34,170 bases of DNA from CAYXUG01 sp964468655 (lineage in GTDB: Bacteria > Fidelibacterota > Marinisomatia > Marinisomatales > CAYXUG01), in NCBI GenBank assembly GCA_964468655.1, contig CAYXUG010000016.1:1-34170 (forward strand). Direction: 5' to 3'. This document shows, one piece after another, positions 31,756 through 34,170 of the stretch (positions are counted from its first letter, which is position 1; every line of letters begins with the position of its first letter). The notes beneath the pieces are model-generated. The model did not search any database. It worked only from the letters and a program-made list of their open reading frames with translations, and was not told where the DNA came from. Made by a program: the position numbers and the translations under genes.

Positions 31756-32781
31756 ATGAGAATCATACTAAAATTTTATTTTTTTATTTTTTGCTTCAAT
31801 TGGATTTTTGCTCAAAACCAACAACCGCTCGGACTAATCTCGACCGATGAATCAAATAAACCTATTTTGTATCAGGAATACGGTGTAATACCCCTAGCTC
31901 TAGAGCACCCAATTGACCCAGAAACCTATATGCTAGGGCCTGGAGATCGTTTGAGAATTAATATAATAGGGGGATTATTTGAAAAATCCATATCTAATGA
32001 ATGGAAATTAGAAAATATTGACAATTTTGTTATTATAGACCCAACAGGAGTTCTTTTTGTCCCCAAAATTGAACCTATTAACGTGCTAGGTAAATCTTTA
32101 GCAGAGATCGAACAAGAGTTGAATGAAAAAAAGAGTGAAGTTTATTTAGAAGGAATTATATCTATTACGTTAATTCGAATTCGCCAATTCAGAGTATTGG
32201 TTCATGGAGCAGTAAATAATCCAAGTTTTGTAACAGTAACACCTGTTGGTAGATTAATGGAAGCAGTGAACCTTGCTGGAGGTACCCAGAAATATGCTGA
32301 TCCGAATAAAATTATATTAATTCGTCAAGATGAAGAAAAAGAACTGTTTCTTAAGGAATTTTTGTTAAATGGGGATTTAGTAAATAATCCACTATTGCTG
32401 GAAGGAGATGTTATATATATCCCATTTCAAAATATCGATAAGGTAGAGCAAATGAATATAATAGAATACAATAGAAGTAAAATAACAGTGACTGGTTTTG
32501 TACGTGGACCTAAAAACATGAATTATATTCCGGGTTATAGAGTCAAAGACTATATCGCTATGAGTGGTGGTGTACTGGATATTGGCTCTTCACTTAGGGC
32601 GAAAGTTATTAGAGCAAATGGTGTAATAATCCATTTTGCAAATAATAAATACGTTGAACCGGGTGACATTATTGAAATTCCTGAATCATATACCAGTATC
32701 TTATTTGGTAACACAGGTCTTGTTCAAGCATTAACATCAATCGCAACCCTAATCCTAGCATATAAAGCAACTTCATCCTGA
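31756..32781 (+). CDS. Wza-like polysaccharide export protein (SLBB)
   Basis: Outer-membrane or periplasmic polysaccharide export protein. The 341-residue product has a signal peptide (MRIILKFYFFIFCFNWIFAQ) without a lipobox Cys, a poly-export domain (MLGPGDRLRINIIG, then DPTGVLFVPKI and GKSLAEIE), and two SLBB modules (FRVLVHGAVNNPSFVTVTP and ITVTGFVRGPKNMNYIPGY). The C-terminus is hydrophobic (LVQALTSIATLILAYKA). It starts 3 bases after rmlB. A diverged copy of its C-terminal end follows directly in the same frame. Confidence 0.9.
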   Translation: MRIILKFYFFIFCFNWIFAQNQQPLGLISTDESNKPILYQEYGVIPLALEHPIDPETYMLGPGDRLRINIIGGLFEKSISNEWKLENIDNFVIIDPTGVLFVPKIEPINVLGKSLAEIEQELNEKKSEVYLEGIISITLIRIRQFRVLVHGAVNNPSFVTVTPVGRLMEAVNLAGGTQKYADPNKIILIRQDEEKELFLKEFLLNGDLVNNPLLLEGDVIYIPFQNIDKVEQMNIIEYNRSKITVTGFVRGPKNMNYIPGYRVKDYIAMSGGVLDIGSSLRAKVIRANGVIIHFANNKYVEPGDIIEIPESYTSILFGNTGLVQALTSIATLILAYKATSS

Positions 32782-32787
32782 AGATAA

Positions 32788-33006
32788 AATTATCTTCATA
32801 CAAACAAAATAATATTCAGTTTATTCAGAAATAATGAGAACATTGAACTTGGATTTAGTGATATTGCACAACCAGGTGCTACAATATATATCCCACCAAA
32901 TATGAGATATATTTTATTTGGTAAAAACAGTTTAGTCCAAATTATTTCCGTAGGTCTAGCAGTGGCATATTCATATCAACGAATACTTGAAATCATACAA
33001 AATTAA
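32788..33006 (+). pseudogene. Remnant of a second polysaccharide export protein C-terminus
   Basis: After the stop of the export gene the same frame stays open from 32788 to TAA 33004-33006. Its end, AQPGATIYIPPNMRYILFGK followed by NSLVQ, parallels VEPGDIIEIPESYTSILFGN followed by TGLVQ of the preceding gene, including the final hydrophobic segment. There is no ATG until 32902 and no SLBB or signal region. DNA similarity is modest, so this is an old duplication remnant or the tail of a decayed neighbour. Confidence 0.65.
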
Positions 33007-33029
33007 GTTGTATACAAAACATTCCTAAA

Positions 33030-34170
33030 ATGCAAAACTTAACAGAACATGAAAAAAAGATTTTAAAACTTGTAAAACAATACCCTGAAATTGTCACAGA
33101 CAGGAATGAACGGGAAAAGATTGCTGTTAAACATGGATTGAAAGAGAAAACGTTGCGTAACAGGATAGCAGACTTGAAGAAATATGGGTTAATTAATTTT
33201 GATCATAGTGGACAGGGATTAATTAGATCTACAATACAGGAAAGAGATACGGTTAATGAAATTGATTTACTCGATTATATTAGAATTCTATGGAAATGGA
33301 AAAAACTAATTATTATCAATGTCTTTGTTGTGTCATTTTTTGCTGCAGTTATTTCACTGTTGATGCCGAAAACTTACAAATCCTCGGCTGTACTAATGCC
33401 GCCTGCATCTGAATCCGATTTTGGTATATTGGGTGGTATTTCGGATCTACCAATGGGTAGTTTCCTATCCAAGGCGGGTGATGAAACCATGAGTTTTATC
33501 GCTATTCTAAAAAGCCGAAGAGTAATGGAAAAAGTTATTGATAAATTTGATCTTGTTAATTTTTATGCAGTAGAAAATATTGAAGAAGCATTAGAATCGT
33601 TAGAAGATAATGTCAGTTTTGAGGTAGAGGATGAAGGCACTATAAGAATATCAGCTAATGTTGCAACACCTTGGTTACATCCGGAAGAAGAAGAGGAAAT
33701 AGCTAAAAAACTCTCCGCTGAAATAGCCAATTATTTTGTTGAACAATTAGATGTAGTAAACAAAAGGCTAAAGATCCAGAAGGCATCATTTCAGCGAATG
33801 TTTATTGGGGAGAGGTATAAACAAAATATTGGAGATCTAAAAAATGCTGAGGATAGATTCAAAACTTTTCAGGAACTACATAAGATGATTGCCCTTCCAG
33901 AACAGACAGAAGCGGCAATTGAAGTGGCGGCTACCATAAAGGGGCAAATTCTTTTCAACGAAGTGCAATTGGGAGTTATGATCAGCACCCTCAATCCTAA
34001 CCATCCGGACATTGAACGGATCAAAAAGGAGAATGAGGAATTACAACTACAGTTAAGATATATGGATTATGGTTCTGATGTCAGTCAATCAGATCAGAAT
34101 AAACTGTTTCCCCTTTTTTCCGAAGTACCAGAATTGGGCGTACAGTTAATACGCCTGAAAAGAGAAGTTG
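33030..34170 (+). CDS. Wzz/GNVR chain-length determinant with N-terminal HTH-like domain (partial)
   Basis: The frame runs from ATG 33030 to the right edge with no stop (380 complete codons), so the gene is cut by the window. Residues about 5-57 look like a winged helix-turn-helix (TEHEKKILKLVKQYPEIV, then REKIAVKHGLKEKTLRNRIA and DLKKYGLI). After a linker, EIDLLDYIRILWKWKKL leads into a first membrane helix (about 92-112) and the periplasmic Wzz domain (KTYKSSAVLMPP, then coiled-coil sequence), reaching a GNVR-like PELGVQLIRLKREV. Wzz proteins set polysaccharide chain length and work with Wza-type exporters such as the one just upstream. The N-terminal HTH-like fusion is unusual; whether it binds DNA is unknown. 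A C-terminal kinase domain could lie beyond the edge. Confidence 0.85.
   Translation, partial: MQNLTEHEKKILKLVKQYPEIVTDRNEREKIAVKHGLKEKTLRNRIADLKKYGLINFDHSGQGLIRSTIQERDTVNEIDLLDYIRILWKWKKLIIINVFVVSFFAAVISLLMPKTYKSSAVLMPPASESDFGILGGISDLPMGSFLSKAGDETMSFIAILKSRRVMEKVIDKFDLVNFYAVENIEEALESLEDNVSFEVEDEGTIRISANVATPWLHPEEEEEIAKKLSAEIANYFVEQLDVVNKRLKIQKASFQRMFIGERYKQNIGDLKNAEDRFKTFQELHKMIALPEQTEAAIEVAATIKGQILFNEVQLGVMISTLNPNHPDIERIKKENEELQLQLRYMDYGSDVSQSDQNKLFPLFSEVPELGVQLIRLKREV

Noticed and set aside
1..34170. tRNA or rRNA genes, prophage, integrase or insertion sequences
   Set aside because: No cloverleaf, rRNA-like block, transposase or integrase was recognised on either strand by reading; a covariance-model scan was not possible.

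Overview
The window comes from an AT-rich, Gram-negative-type bacterium of the FCB supergroup. Two predicted surface proteins end in the type IX secretion (T9SS) sorting domain with the NYPNPFN motif. A BtuB-type TonB-dependent receptor with a carboxypeptidase-regulatory-like N-terminus, tightly packed operons and frequent TTG starts agree with this. The sequence best resembles Candidatus Marinimicrobia/Neomarinimicrobiota, Calditrichota or Ignavibacteria-type genomes. That placement is inference; no rRNA is present.

Layout. (1) 126-5675, plus strand: mltG and a UvrD/PcrA helicase (overlapping), a Fur regulator with a Fur-box-like palindrome just before its start, an FTR1/EfeU iron permease and an MltB-like lytic transglycosylase. 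(2) 5665-7577, minus strand: rtcB RNA ligase and its activator archease. (3) 7696-10029, minus: a T9SS beta-helix protein split by an in-frame TAA, with a palindromic repeat built into its sorting domain. (4) 10118-13353, plus: a YhaM-like OB/HD protein whose HD pair reads HG, an ECF S component and a predicted outer-membrane barrel, all overlapping. (5) 13464-17120, minus: a cobalamin riboswitch, then a BtuB-like receptor, then a secreted beta-propeller with a T9SS tail. (6) 17324-21685, plus: NlpC/P60, HNH endonuclease, trpS, scpA, scpB and an RluB-type pseudouridine synthase, nearly all joined by stop/start overlaps. (7) 21819-28846, plus: cmk, rpsA with an acidic tandem-repeat tail, a YbbR protein, tsaD and a VWA-like membrane protein. 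(8) 28908 to the right edge, plus: an exopolysaccharide locus (UDP-glucose dehydrogenase, RmlC-like epimerase, rmlB, Wza-like export protein, a remnant of a second export protein, and a Wzz-type protein carrying an N-terminal HTH-like domain, cut by the window edge).

How they work together. The most interesting system is region 5. A B12 riboswitch heads an operon that pairs a BtuB-type channel with a secreted propeller. This resembles the Bacteroides BtuB-BtuG cobalamin-capture pair, but the propeller appears to reach the surface through T9SS rather than as a lipoprotein. The convergent S component plus barrel pair may be a further vitamin uptake route. The HTH-Wzz fusion suggests an unusual link between polysaccharide assembly and regulation. 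Three different dispersed palindromic repeat families sit in regions 2-5.
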